This document shows, in pieces, positions 15,174 through 24,190 of a stretch of 64,000 nt of DNA. This DNA comes from Photobacterium sp. GB-56 (GTDB lineage: Bacteria > Pseudomonadota > Gammaproteobacteria > Enterobacterales > Vibrionaceae): positions 1 through 64,000 of the forward strand of contig NZ_PYNW01000009.1 in assembly GCF_003026105.1 (NCBI RefSeq), given 5' to 3'. The notes below the pieces were generated by a model. That model searched no databases, had not been told where the DNA came from, and was given only the letters and a program-made list of their open reading frames with translations. How positions within the stretch are numbered: position 1 is the first letter of the stretch; each line of letters starts with the position of its first letter. Made by a program: the position numbers and the translations under genes.

Positions 15174-17651
15174 CTAATTATTTAACTTTAGGGAATAGTG
15201 TTTATTAAACAATGCTTTTTCTACTTTATTTATATGCCAGAAGTTTTTGTTTTTAACCTTACCAAAAAGTACATCATTTAATTCACTTGTATGCCAATAC
15301 TTTGGCTCATTAAACTCTTTATCAAGATTAAGTTCCTGATATTCATCATTCGCTTTTAATTGTTCATCTGTCACACAAGCCAGCCCCTGGTAGTTTAACA
15401 ATTTCGTCATTCCATAATGTTTAGCAACCATTTCATCCATAGTGAGGTTAAGTTGCCAAATAACATAACTTCTGGGACCATCTGATGCCAAATATAGTTT
15501 TTTCGATAAAGACGCTAACTTATCAGCATCATATAAGTATTGCCATAATTCACTATACTCATCTTTCGTTGCTAAATGGTTATTTAAAGGGCAAAGGCTT
15601 CTAATTCCCCACCCATTTGCTTCTCTATCTAAAAGCCTATCACTGAGAATAGTAAATGTTTTATTTTTTATCTTATATTGCTTCGATGTTGTTAGTTCAA
15701 ACTTACTTATTTTCTTAGTGGCAATGAATTTTAAATCACTCGATATAGCTCTTAAAAATAAAGGACACTTAGGGGCATCATCATAATGGATAACAACAGA
15801 ATCATTTTCATAAGAGTCATAATATTCAAGAGAGTAGTTCCATTGACAAGACGTTAAAACATCAAGTTTTACATTTTTTAATTCAGCGCCTGTTTTAGAT
15901 AAAAATTCGATGTTAATTGTATTATCATCTATAAATTCAGTGTCTAATAATAAATCAGGAATAGGATTTAAAGGTAATTGCGTTCTCTCAATATCAGTTA
16001 GATCATTTGAAACGAGACTTGCTGAAAAATAATCAGCAAAACCATATGTCATGCCACTCGCGTGCCCATAACCAAAGCCATGAGCGATTTCATGATACCA
16101 AATCGTGTACGCTGAATTAGTAAAATGCCTGTACTTACTATACTCAGGTTTAGTGTACTTGTAGTAAATCGAAGCCCACCCACCTGTCGTTGTTTCAAAT
16201 AACGATAAGTTTGGCGTACTTCCCCCTCCAACGCCTTCTGCTTTATATTCATTTCTCATCACTTTTAATGTCAATCGGTGACCTTCTGCACCAAATCGCA
16301 TTAAATTTCTTTGTGAAATAGGAAGTAAATCGTCACTATAATTATCACAATCTTCATTATTTAGACTGCATCGTCGTTCAAAAAAAGCCTCTTTTTCTTT
16401 TGTATAATTAAATGTATTCGCCAATAAGTGCATATTAGCTAAATAGACCTCAATAATTTTTCTTTCTACTTCATCAGGTAAAGAATAACACGCTGTACCA
16501 TCGCCTTCTTTTTCAGAACATAAATCTTGATAAGGTCCTATTATCATCTGAGGGTTAAACATTTTAGTTTGGCTTTCAAGTTTAATATTAGCTGGAGATA
16601 CAGAATAAAAATCGAGCACTCCAGAGCTATATGGGGGTAATTGTTGTGATAATTGTATTAGCACTATATTATCGTCAAACTTAACAGAAACCATTTTTAA
16701 AGGTAATGATGTTTTATTATCTATGTGCCAGTCGCCATCAATATAATTGAAATATATATCTGTGAAATTAAATTGATGGCTCGGTTGATTGCTTTCAATG
16801 TTAGTGATAACAGCATCAACCATCGGTGTTTTTTTCGGTGATACCAGCAAGTTTGTCTCAGTATATTTTACATTTTCATATTTAATCGATGTCAACGGTT
16901 CCTTTTCAAATAAAGCTTCTATTTTACAATCGTTATTAACACGATCAATGGTATAAAAATCACCATTTAATTCACCGTTACAACCTTTTATAGAGATCAG
17001 ATTATTAAACTTACCAGGGGATATACTTACATTAATTTGTTTATCTTTTCCAATATGAAAATCTGATGGTAATAGCTCACCATCACCCTCAATGTTAGAT
17101 GTTACGTGATATTTTTTCTTCTTAAATTCAGCATTAATGTTACAACTACTTATATCATTAATAATATAATATTCATTATCAAGGTAACCGTTACAGCCAG
17201 AAATTTTATGTAATATATATTGAGTATTATCTTTTATTATAAATCGATTTTCTTTATCAAATACTAATAAATCTGAATGAGAAACGGTTACACCATCAAT
17301 TGAAACAAGTAGGTTAATATCTTGTTTTTTTTCATTTTGATCCGGTATCGGAAGCGTCTCATCTCCTTCTATATTCTCATCAACAACTGTTGAACCTTCA
17401 GGATGAGGAGAAACATTATTTTCTATGTCTTCATCAACAACCGTTGAACCTTCAGGATGAGGAGAAACATTATCATTTATAACGGAAGGGTTTTCTGGGG
17501 GTAATGCATCATTACTGTCAACAACGTCTTGCTCATTAGAGCGGGCAAAAGACTCTACATCAGATAAAGGTCCAATATCACTTTTTTCATTATCTTCCTT
17601 ACAACCAAACATAGCCAAAAGCATAATTGAAACCACTATATATCTCACCAA
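15174..17651 (-). CDS. Large lipoprotein with metzincin-type zinc protease site
   Basis: An 825-residue predicted secreted lipoprotein: signal peptide with lipobox LLAMFGC, then a Ser/Asp/Glu-rich linker. The linker includes an 18-residue unit present almost twice (SPHPEGSTVVDE). Residues about 115-270 hold two copies of a small beta-repeat with the pattern GCNG-x-L...C-x-I-x-A-x-F, as in divergent InlB-type bacterial repeats. The zinc site is HEIAHGFGYGH at 520-530 (HExxHxxGxxH), followed by SGMTYG as a candidate Met-turn. This is the metzincin signature and recalls StcE/TagA-like (M66) lipoprotein proteases of Vibrio, though overall family membership is unverified. Composition is very AT-rich compared with neighbours, suggesting recent acquisition. 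Probable role: surface or secreted protease, perhaps against glycoproteins. Confidence 0.72.
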   Translation of the reverse strand: MVRYIVVSIMLLAMFGCKEDNEKSDIGPLSDVESFARSNEQDVVDSNDALPPENPSVINDNVSPHPEGSTVVDEDIENNVSPHPEGSTVVDENIEGDETLPIPDQNEKKQDINLLVSIDGVTVSHSDLLVFDKENRFIIKDNTQYILHKISGCNGYLDNEYYIINDISSCNINAEFKKKKYHVTSNIEGDGELLPSDFHIGKDKQINVSISPGKFNNLISIKGCNGELNGDFYTIDRVNNDCKIEALFEKEPLTSIKYENVKYTETNLLVSPKKTPMVDAVITNIESNQPSHQFNFTDIYFNYIDGDWHIDNKTSLPLKMVSVKFDDNIVLIQLSQQLPPYSSGVLDFYSVSPANIKLESQTKMFNPQMIIGPYQDLCSEKEGDGTACYSLPDEVERKIIEVYLANMHLLANTFNYTKEKEAFFERRCSLNNEDCDNYSDDLLPISQRNLMRFGAEGHRLTLKVMRNEYKAEGVGGGSTPNLSLFETTTGGWASIYYKYTKPEYSKYRHFTNSAYTIWYHEIAHGFGYGHASGMTYGFADYFSASLVSNDLTDIERTQLPLNPIPDLLLDTEFIDDNTINIEFLSKTGAELKNVKLDVLTSCQWNYSLEYYDSYENDSVVIHYDDAPKCPLFLRAISSDLKFIATKKISKFELTTSKQYKIKNKTFTILSDRLLDREANGWGIRSLCPLNNHLATKDEYSELWQYLYDADKLASLSKKLYLASDGPRSYVIWQLNLTMDEMVAKHYGMTKLLNYQGLACVTDEQLKANDEYQELNLDKEFNEPKYWHTSELNDVLFGKVKNKNFWHINKVEKALFNKHYSLKLNN
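17377..17473. repeat. 54-bp tandem repeat within the metzincin lipoprotein gene
   Basis: A 43-base block starting TCATCAACAAC occurs at 17377-17419 and again at 17431-17473 with one base change, giving a 54-bp (18-codon) period. It encodes the duplicated linker peptide and could vary in copy number between strains. Confidence 0.85.
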
Positions 17652-18301
17652 GCATTCCCTTAATCAATACAATTCAACCAAGAGCATACAGGTTGCGCAT
17701 CTGGATGCATAACAAGTAATAGTGTATTCGATGATTCCTTAGCTCAACCTCTCATCTACAACTTAAACATTGATTTTATTTAAATTATCATGGCAGTCTT
17801 TGTTGATATTCAAAATTCCTTCTATGATGATAACCGCACTTACACTTATTCCAAGAGAGAATAGTCAAGATCTTTAATATTAAATATCTATTAATAAACA
17901 CAATACCGATTAAATACCTACAAACACTAACCAATGCGGTTATTAATATCCATTTCAAATAAAATATGCACCAGAATACATATCAATCCTTAATGAGACA
18001 TCATGAAAACCAATCGAATTTATTAATATAATTATTTTAATCAATACCTTATAATCACTAACCACTATTACAGTGACATTTCATACAGTATTAGCGATAT
18101 TCTCTTCTAGTCACTTTTTTTTAATCGCGCATTTTGTCCCTTTTTTTACCCATATTTCCCTCAGGGTATATTTCTTTACCTAGATAAATCTCACTTTTGT
18201 TGCTTAAGGGATTCCTTTATTACAATAATAAGTAAACTCAATTATGACTTTTAAGAATGCCCTTTTGCATTCACCTTATTTTAAAGCAGGAAGCTAATGT
18301 T
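17652..18301. other. Long AT-rich intergenic region
   Basis: About 650 bases between divergent genes, with no frame that looks coding. It must hold the promoters of the metzincin lipoprotein and the XRE regulator. I see no well-spaced sigma-70 promoter or operator that I would defend, nor any tRNA. Its base composition matches the AT-rich lipoprotein gene rather than the core genes. Confidence 0.5.
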
Positions 18302-18943
18302 ATGGAATATTTAGAGAGAATTAAGCGTTTAGCTAAGGTTCAAGGTATTAGCCAAAAACAACTTGGCGAAGCTCTAGATCTTCAACAAGGCACGATGAGC
18401 CGTAAACTATCCGGCAAGTACGGCATTGAAGTTCGTGAACTAGAAAAAATTGCAGATACATTAAATACCTCTATTGGTTATATTTTAACAGGTCAGGTCG
18501 ATACAGGTACTCAAGCAACAACAACAATCAGTACTGAGTTAGATAGTGCTGCGACATGCACTTACATCCCTGTTATTCACCGTAAAGACTTTTCAGCATA
18601 TAACGACGGTAGCTCTGTCGAGGTGATCAGCAAGCGCGCGATCCCCCAGCACCTAGAGCGTGAAGAGTGTTTAGGCCTGTTAATCGATAACGAAAATATT
18701 TCACAATGTGCGCCTGTTGGTAGCTATGCGCTAGCGACAAAAAAAGCCGATTACCGTCCTAAGCAACCTGTTTTTGCTTCTGTTCGTGGTAGTGAGCCTG
18801 ATTTTTACCATATGACGCAACTCGCTGATGGTGTTGTATTCTCTACATCACAACCTGATTTTCCTAACTTATTCGTTAATAACGATGAGTTTCAAATTCA
18901 CGGTTACATCATCCAATCTGATTGGGCTTACGATCGCCTGTAA
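18302..18943 (+). CDS. XRE-family transcriptional regulator, CI/LexA-like layout
   Basis: A 213-residue protein. Residues 1-60 form an XRE helix-turn-helix (GISQKQLGEALDLQQGTMSRKLSGKYGIEVRELEKIADTL, written here only as a stretch of HTH helices). The C-terminal 120 residues have the outline of the S24-like dimerisation domain of phage repressors (ALATKKADYRPKQPVFASVRG), but no clear Ser-Lys cleavage pair. I chose ATG 18302, preceded by AGGAAG at 8 bases, over an in-frame ATG at 18257 without a ribosome site. It has its own terminator and no operon partner. Target genes are unknown; the long AT-rich region upstream is the obvious first place for autoregulation. Confidence 0.7.
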   Translation: MEYLERIKRLAKVQGISQKQLGEALDLQQGTMSRKLSGKYGIEVRELEKIADTLNTSIGYILTGQVDTGTQATTTISTELDSAATCTYIPVIHRKDFSAYNDGSSVEVISKRAIPQHLEREECLGLLIDNENISQCAPVGSYALATKKADYRPKQPVFASVRGSEPDFYHMTQLADGVVFSTSQPDFPNLFVNNDEFQIHGYIIQSDWAYDRL

Positions 18944-18967
18944 TTATCAGAAAACATCGAATATACG

Positions 18968-18997
18968 AAAGCCTGCGAGAAATCGCGGGCTTTTTTA
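18968..18997 (+). terminator. Terminator of the XRE regulator gene
   Basis: AAGCCTGCGA pairs with TCGCGGGCTT (one wobble) around GAAA-like loop bases, followed by TTTTTT. Confidence 0.85.
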
Positions 18998-19089
18998 TTT
19001 TCCTTTTCCCGATACCATTTCAATAGTTTACCGACTCAATATCTTTCCAGTACACTGAGACGCATTCGATTTGATTTAGGTATTCACTC

Positions 19090-19605
19090 ATGCAAACAGT
19101 TATGGTCGCTTCAACCAACCCAGCAAAAGTTGCTGCTGTACGCGATGCTTTCTCTCTCGCGTTTCCTCTGCTTTGTTTTAATGTTGAAGGTATTGCGGCC
19201 CAAAGTGGTGTTCGAGATCAGCCCCTTACCAGTGAAGAAACCTTGTTGGGCGCTCGAAATAGGGTAAAACACTGTCGTGAACAATGTCCTGATGCTAACT
19301 ACATTGTGGGATTAGAAGCGGGGATTGACGACAAATTTACCTTTGCATGGATGGTGATAGAGCATGACGGGCAATATAGTGAATCACGCTCAGCATCATT
19401 ACCGTTACCGCCATTAGCCCTTGAGAAAATACAACAAGGCATGGAATTAGGTGACATTATGGATGAAATGTTTAACCAACAAAATGTGAAACAAAAAGGC
19501 GGAGCGATTGCGATGCTCACCAATGATTTATTAACGCGAAGCTCGGTTTATCAGCAAGCGTTAATCTTGGCTTTGATCCCTTTCCTTAATCCGCAATTGT
19601 TCTAA
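19090..19605 (+). CDS. yjjX: Inosine/xanthosine triphosphatase
   Basis: Removes non-canonical ITP and XTP from the nucleotide pool by hydrolysis. The DUF84/YjjX pattern is clear: VASTNPAKVAAVRDAF at the start, GVRDQPLTSEETLLGARNR, VGLEAGID near residue 75, and the closing QKGGAIAMLTNDLLTRSSVY. At 171 residues it matches the family. It converges on trpR with a shared terminator, the same gene pair order as in Escherichia coli. Confidence 0.92.
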   Translation: MQTVMVASTNPAKVAAVRDAFSLAFPLLCFNVEGIAAQSGVRDQPLTSEETLLGARNRVKHCREQCPDANYIVGLEAGIDDKFTFAWMVIEHDGQYSESRSASLPLPPLALEKIQQGMELGDIMDEMFNQQNVKQKGGAIAMLTNDLLTRSSVYQQALILALIPFLNPQLF

Positions 19606-19608
19606 TAA

Positions 19609-19645
19609 AAAATAGGATATTGTTGAAATAACAATATCCTATTTT
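19609..19645. terminator. Bidirectional terminator between yjjX and trpR
   Basis: A perfect 16-bp stem AAAATAGGATATTGTT / AACAATATCCTATTTT with a 5-base loop GAAAT. The arms end in A or T runs on either strand. Confidence 0.85.
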
Positions 19646-19653
19646 CAACATGA

Positions 19654-19971
19654 TTATTGCTCTGGTTTATTCTGCGCAAGAAAATTCGCTAACCATGCTT
19701 TTGTTTCATCATCCTGATGTTTTAACTCATTAGAACCTCGGGTGATTGTAGCAACACCGACCCCTAATAATTCACTGATCTTACGCTGACTACGTTCACC
19801 ATTGAGTAATTCATGGACGATATTCACACGTGAAATTAATGCTTCTCGCTCATCATGAGTTAATAATACTTGGAATAACAACGCATCTCGCTCCTCTGCA
19901 GAAGCATGGCGGATCAAATCAAGTACATTCTGCCACTCGGTGAAGTCAGGGCTATCAGAAGTTGTTGTCAT
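19654..19971 (-). CDS. trpR: Trp operon repressor
   Basis: Tryptophan-dependent repressor of tryptophan biosynthesis and uptake genes. The helix-turn-helix is SQRKISELLGVGVATITRGSNEL, preceded by LLTHDEREALISRVNIVHELL, matching TrpR closely. I chose ATG 19971, which follows GAGGTAACT, giving 105 residues, close to the usual 108; an upstream in-frame ATG at 20031 would add 20 non-family residues. It lies downstream of slt, separated by a terminator. I did not find a convincing trp operator in the 90 bases before it. Confidence 0.93.
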   Translation of the reverse strand: MTTTSDSPDFTEWQNVLDLIRHASAEERDALLFQVLLTHDEREALISRVNIVHELLNGERSQRKISELLGVGVATITRGSNELKHQDDETKAWLANFLAQNKPEQ

Positions 19972-20066
19972 AGTTACCTCATCAGGTATGTCATCTTGCT
20001 GCAGTGTACCTTGATAATCTATCGACACCAAGATATCAGCCAGTAATTCTCGATATTACAAATAAG

Positions 20067-20097
20067 AAAAAGCCGAGTGTCACAACACTCGGCTTTT
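20067..20097 (-). terminator. Terminator of slt
   Basis: AAAAGCCGAGTGT pairs perfectly with ACACTCGGCTTTT, with a 4-base loop. It lies just past the slt stop on the minus strand. Confidence 0.9.
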
Positions 20098-20127
20098 ATG
20101 GTTAATCACGATAGTAAGTCACTGTTA

Positions 20128-22077
20128 TTAATAACGGGCTTTTAACTCTTTCTGCGTTAATAACGGTGCCTTTTTACCCATTAGTTCATTGTAGTACACA
20201 TCGAACATAAGCACATTTTGCACATAACCTCGGGTTTCATTAAATGGAATTTGCTCAATAAAGCTATACACATCTAACTTACCGTCGGTCTGTTTTCTCC
20301 ACTGTTTTACGCGACCAGGCCCTGCGTTATACGAAGCAAAAGAATAAATACGATTATCGTCATTGTTATCTAGCATCATTTTTAGGTAGCCACTGCCTAA
20401 GCGAATATTAACGCCAGGATCAAATAAGCTTTCTTTACCAGCATAATCTCGGCCTAATTTCTTCGCTGTATGCGCTGCTGTTGCTGGCATTAATTGCATT
20501 AAACCACGCGCACCAACGTGTGATTGCGCATGAATATTTAAGGCACTTTCTTGTCGAGCTAATGCCATCATGGTAGATGTCGGTATACCCCGTTTTTTAC
20601 TAAAGAAGTCAAACCACCATTTATGCGCGAGTGGGAAACGAAGTGCCATATGATCCCATAATTTACCTGAAATCGTCGCCTGAACCGCTAAGTGATGCCA
20701 CTTATGTTTTTCCGCATATACCGCTAACTCACGTTTAGTTTGTACCCCTTGTACTCTCGATAATAAGTAGCCCCATTCACGGTTTGCTGTTATTAGCCTA
20801 TCAGTATCTATTAACTCACCAATACGTTTTAAGGTCTTAGTATAAGGTTGAATTAACTTAGTCGATGTTGGCCCTTTTTGATTAGGGTATACAATCGGCT
20901 TATGTAAGATTGTTGCAGCAGCAGCACTATAAAAATCACGCTCACCTAACAGTGATTGATAAATTTTATCGGCTTGCTTCTTTTGCCCTTTTTTCGCAAG
21001 TAGCTGCGCTTGCCAAAATGTCCAACGAGAGCTGTCTTTCGCCTCTTTTGGCAAGCGATTGATCCACGTTTGTACGCCGCTCCAATCCGCTTCACGGATC
21101 GAATTACGAATACGACGTTCTAAAATACTCACGTTTTGGCTCGTTTTCAGTTTGCTATCACGCCATTTCGCTAACACAGGATCACTGGTTGACATGAGTC
21201 GTGATGCCACCGCATCAGCCAATGCTTGCTTGGTTGCTTTATCAAAATGCTGGCCCGCAACCACTTGATTATATGAAGCAACAGCTTGCTTAACATCAGC
21301 ACGCGCTAAGCGATAATAGGCCGCTTCAGTTAACGCTTGGTTGAACTTGGTCACTTTGCTCTGTTTAGCAAAATCAGCCACACCTTGAGGCTTATCTAAT
21401 AGCGCAAGGATTTTGTCGCCCGTGGCTTGTGAACTGCCTGTTAGTTGCTTATCAAGATAGGTAGCTAAACTCTTATTCCCTTTCTTAAACGCTAGCAACA
21501 TACGATCAAGAATCAAGGTATTAGTACGTTTACCCGCAGCCGTCCATGCTTCTAATAATGGGTCACAAACCGCAGGTAATGTTCCCCCCGTCTCCCACAG
21601 TTTCTCTACTCCCGCCCATGCTTGGCTTGCATGACCGGTTTGGCTCTTAGCATAAAAGTAAGAACATTTTAGAGAAGTACTACTTGGCTCTGTTGGCTGC
21701 ATCGATAGGAAGTCACGCCATTTCTCAGCCCCTGCAAGATCAGACAGGTAGTTACGCTGAATGGTTTGGCTAAAAGGCAATGCCTTATATTGGTTAACAA
21801 AGGTTTTTACTTGGCTAGGTGTTTTATTATCTAAGTCTTTATTAAAGAGACGGTATTCCAAGTAAGGGTATAGCGGATACCCACCTAATTTACTTTTGTT
21901 GGCATTAAATACCGCCATGTTATTGTTATCAAACGCTGTTTGCGCCTGATCATACCAAGTACGCTGTTGCTCTAACGAGGCTGCCTGCACGGTAAACGTG
22001 CTAATCATGCCCAGTGATAACAGTGCAATCGAAAAAATATTGGGGGAAGTTGGAATGCGTGGCACTAGAAGCTCCAT
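20128..22077 (-). CDS. slt: Soluble lytic murein transglycosylase
   Basis: Periplasmic enzyme cutting the MurNAc-GlcNAc bond of peptidoglycan with formation of anhydroMurNAc. A signal peptide (IFSIALLSLGMISTFTVQA) precedes a long alpha-superhelical U-domain. The C-terminal catalytic domain holds the SLT motif ALARQESALNIHAQS (catalytic Glu in RQES), then GARGLMQLMPATA and FASYNAGPGRVKQW. About 649 residues, as in the family. The ATG at 22077 lacks a ribosome site. A GTG at 22065, preceded by TGGAG, may be the true start and leaves the signal peptide intact. It is divergent from ettA. Confidence 0.94.
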   Translation of the reverse strand: MELLVPRIPTSPNIFSIALLSLGMISTFTVQAASLEQQRTWYDQAQTAFDNNNMAVFNANKSKLGGYPLYPYLEYRLFNKDLDNKTPSQVKTFVNQYKALPFSQTIQRNYLSDLAGAEKWRDFLSMQPTEPSSTSLKCSYFYAKSQTGHASQAWAGVEKLWETGGTLPAVCDPLLEAWTAAGKRTNTLILDRMLLAFKKGNKSLATYLDKQLTGSSQATGDKILALLDKPQGVADFAKQSKVTKFNQALTEAAYYRLARADVKQAVASYNQVVAGQHFDKATKQALADAVASRLMSTSDPVLAKWRDSKLKTSQNVSILERRIRNSIREADWSGVQTWINRLPKEAKDSSRWTFWQAQLLAKKGQKKQADKIYQSLLGERDFYSAAAATILHKPIVYPNQKGPTSTKLIQPYTKTLKRIGELIDTDRLITANREWGYLLSRVQGVQTKRELAVYAEKHKWHHLAVQATISGKLWDHMALRFPLAHKWWFDFFSKKRGIPTSTMMALARQESALNIHAQSHVGARGLMQLMPATAAHTAKKLGRDYAGKESLFDPGVNIRLGSGYLKMMLDNNDDNRIYSFASYNAGPGRVKQWRKQTDGKLDVYSFIEQIPFNETRGYVQNVLMFDVYYNELMGKKAPLLTQKELKARY

Positions 22078-22339
22078 ATCAAATAGATGAAAGTAGAATC
22101 CCAGTTGCTTGGGCTAAACGGTACCAGCAACTACATCTGAGACAATCATATTAGCAAATAATTCATAAGCCTATTCAGATAATGGAATAGCCTTTTGTTA
22201 CATTTATGCGAAATCAACCTGCTTTTTTGAGTCAGTTTTTTATTGCTCTCGCCACCAAATATAAACAATTCTGTTAAACTTCAGTCCAGAACAGGTAAAA
22301 TATTCCCTTTCATTTTTTAAGTAGAGATCACACACGGAT

Positions 22340-24007
22340 ATGGCTGATTACGTCTATACCATGTCGCGAGTGGGAAAAATCGTCCCACCTAAGCGTCAAA
22401 TTCTAAAAGATATTTCACTGAGCTTTTTCCCTGGCGCTAAGATCGGTGTCCTCGGTCTAAACGGTGCAGGTAAATCAACATTACTACGTATCATGGCGGG
22501 TATCGATACTGATATCGAAGGTGAAGCACGTCCACAAGCTGGCCTAAAAATTGGTTACCTACCACAGGAACCAATCCTAGACGAAAGTAAAACGGTACGT
22601 GAGATCGTTGAAGAATCAGTGTCTGATGTAAAAGAAGCACTGATCCGTCTTGACCAAGTATACGCAGCTTACGCAGAACCTGATGCAGATTTTGATGTAC
22701 TTGCTAAAGAGCAAGGCGAGCTTGAAGCACTAATCGAGACCAAAGATGGTCACAACCTAGGTATGCAACTTGAGCGTGCAGCAGATGCACTTCGTCTTCC
22801 AGAATGGGATGCTGTGATTAAGAACCTATCCGGTGGTGAGCGTCGCCGTGTTGCTATCTGCCGTCTACTGCTTGATAAGCCTGACATGCTCCTACTTGAC
22901 GAACCAACCAACCACTTAGATGCTGAATCTGTGGCATGGCTTGAGCATTTCCTCGTCGATTACAGCGGTACTGTTGTGGCTATCACGCACGACCGTTACT
23001 TCCTAGATAATGCTGCTGGCTGGATCTTAGAGCTTGACCGTGGTGAAGGTATTCCATGGCAAGGTAACTACTCTTCATGGCTAGAGCAAAAAGATGCACG
23101 TCTAAAACAAGAAGCATCTCAAGAGCGCGCGTTACAGAAGACTATCGAGAAAGAACTTGAGTGGGTACGTCAGAACCCTAAAGGTCGCCAAGCGAAATCA
23201 AAAGCACGTATGGCACGCTTTGAAGAGCTACAAAGCAACGATCACCAAAAGCGTAATGAAACAAACGAACTGTTCATTCCGCCAGGTGAGCGTCTCGGTG
23301 ACAAAGTTATCGAAGTGAACAACCTAACCAAATCGTTCGGTGATCGCGTACTTATCGATGACTTATCATTCAGCATTCCTAAGGGTGCTATCGTTGGTAT
23401 CATCGGTGCCAACGGTGCGGGTAAATCGACCCTATTTAAGATGCTAAGTGGTACAGAGCAACCTGATTCAGGTACTATTGAGCTAGGTGATACTGTGAAA
23501 CTGGCATCGGTTGAGCAGTTCCGCGATAGCATGAACGACAACAACACGGTTTACCAAGAGATTTCTGAAGGCGCTGATATCATCAAGATCAACAGCTTTG
23601 AAATCCCTGCGCGTGCATACGTGTCTCGCTTTAACTTCAAAGGTAGTGACCAACAAAAACGCATTGGTGATCTATCTGGTGGTGAGCGTAACCGTGTTCA
23701 CCTTGCGAAACTACTTAAAGCAGGGGGTAACGTATTACTCCTCGATGAGCCAACCAACGACCTTGACGTTGAAACGCTACGTGCACTAGAAGAAGCGCTA
23801 CTAGAGTTCCCAGGCTGTGCAATGGTGATCTCGCACGACCGTTGGTTCCTAGACCGTATCGCAACACACATCCTAGACTACCGTGACGAGGGTCAGGTGA
23901 ACTTCTTTGAAGGTAACTTCACTGAATACGCTGATTGGCTGAAGAAAACGCTAGGCTCAGATGCGACAGAACCACACCGTATCAAGTACAAGCGTATTGC
24001 TAAATAA
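22340..24007 (+). CDS. ettA: Energy-dependent translational throttle protein EttA (ABC-F)
   Basis: ABC-F ATPase that binds the ribosomal E site and gates entry into elongation according to ATP/ADP ratio. Two ABC cassettes are visible: Walker A GLNGAGKST and GANGAGKST, signatures LSGGERRRVA and LSGGERNRVH, Walker B LLLDEPTNHLD and LLLDEPTNDLD. The arginine-rich linker with the P-site interaction motif lies between them. Length 555, identical to the Escherichia coli protein, with the same N-terminus (YTMSRVGKIVPPKR). Codon use is strongly biased, as for a well-expressed gene. Confidence 0.96.
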   Translation: MADYVYTMSRVGKIVPPKRQILKDISLSFFPGAKIGVLGLNGAGKSTLLRIMAGIDTDIEGEARPQAGLKIGYLPQEPILDESKTVREIVEESVSDVKEALIRLDQVYAAYAEPDADFDVLAKEQGELEALIETKDGHNLGMQLERAADALRLPEWDAVIKNLSGGERRRVAICRLLLDKPDMLLLDEPTNHLDAESVAWLEHFLVDYSGTVVAITHDRYFLDNAAGWILELDRGEGIPWQGNYSSWLEQKDARLKQEASQERALQKTIEKELEWVRQNPKGRQAKSKARMARFEELQSNDHQKRNETNELFIPPGERLGDKVIEVNNLTKSFGDRVLIDDLSFSIPKGAIVGIIGANGAGKSTLFKMLSGTEQPDSGTIELGDTVKLASVEQFRDSMNDNNTVYQEISEGADIIKINSFEIPARAYVSRFNFKGSDQQKRIGDLSGGERNRVHLAKLLKAGGNVLLLDEPTNDLDVETLRALEEALLEFPGCAMVISHDRWFLDRIATHILDYRDEGQVNFFEGNFTEYADWLKKTLGSDATEPHRIKYKRIAK

Positions 24008-24028
24008 GCAATTCACTCGTGATAAATG

Positions 24029-24057
24029 AAAAAGAGCGGCTTCGGTCGCTCTTTTTG
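24029..24057 (+). terminator. Terminator of ettA
   Basis: AAAGAGCG-GC and CGCTCTTT pair across TTCGGT-type loop bases, followed by TTTTTG. Confidence 0.85.
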
Positions 24058-24190
24058 TTTATTAATAAAACAAGGGAGATAAGACCATTAAACTGCAAGG
24101 CTATTACACAAATGAGAGACAGGTAACTAGCAATAATTAATCTAAGCACATAGACTCTAGCTTCAGAAATTGCTCAATGTGTCTTCTTTC

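Noticed and set aside
19972..20066. Trp operator upstream of trpR
   Set aside because: No stretch matches the GTACTAGTTAACTAGTAC-type operator well enough.
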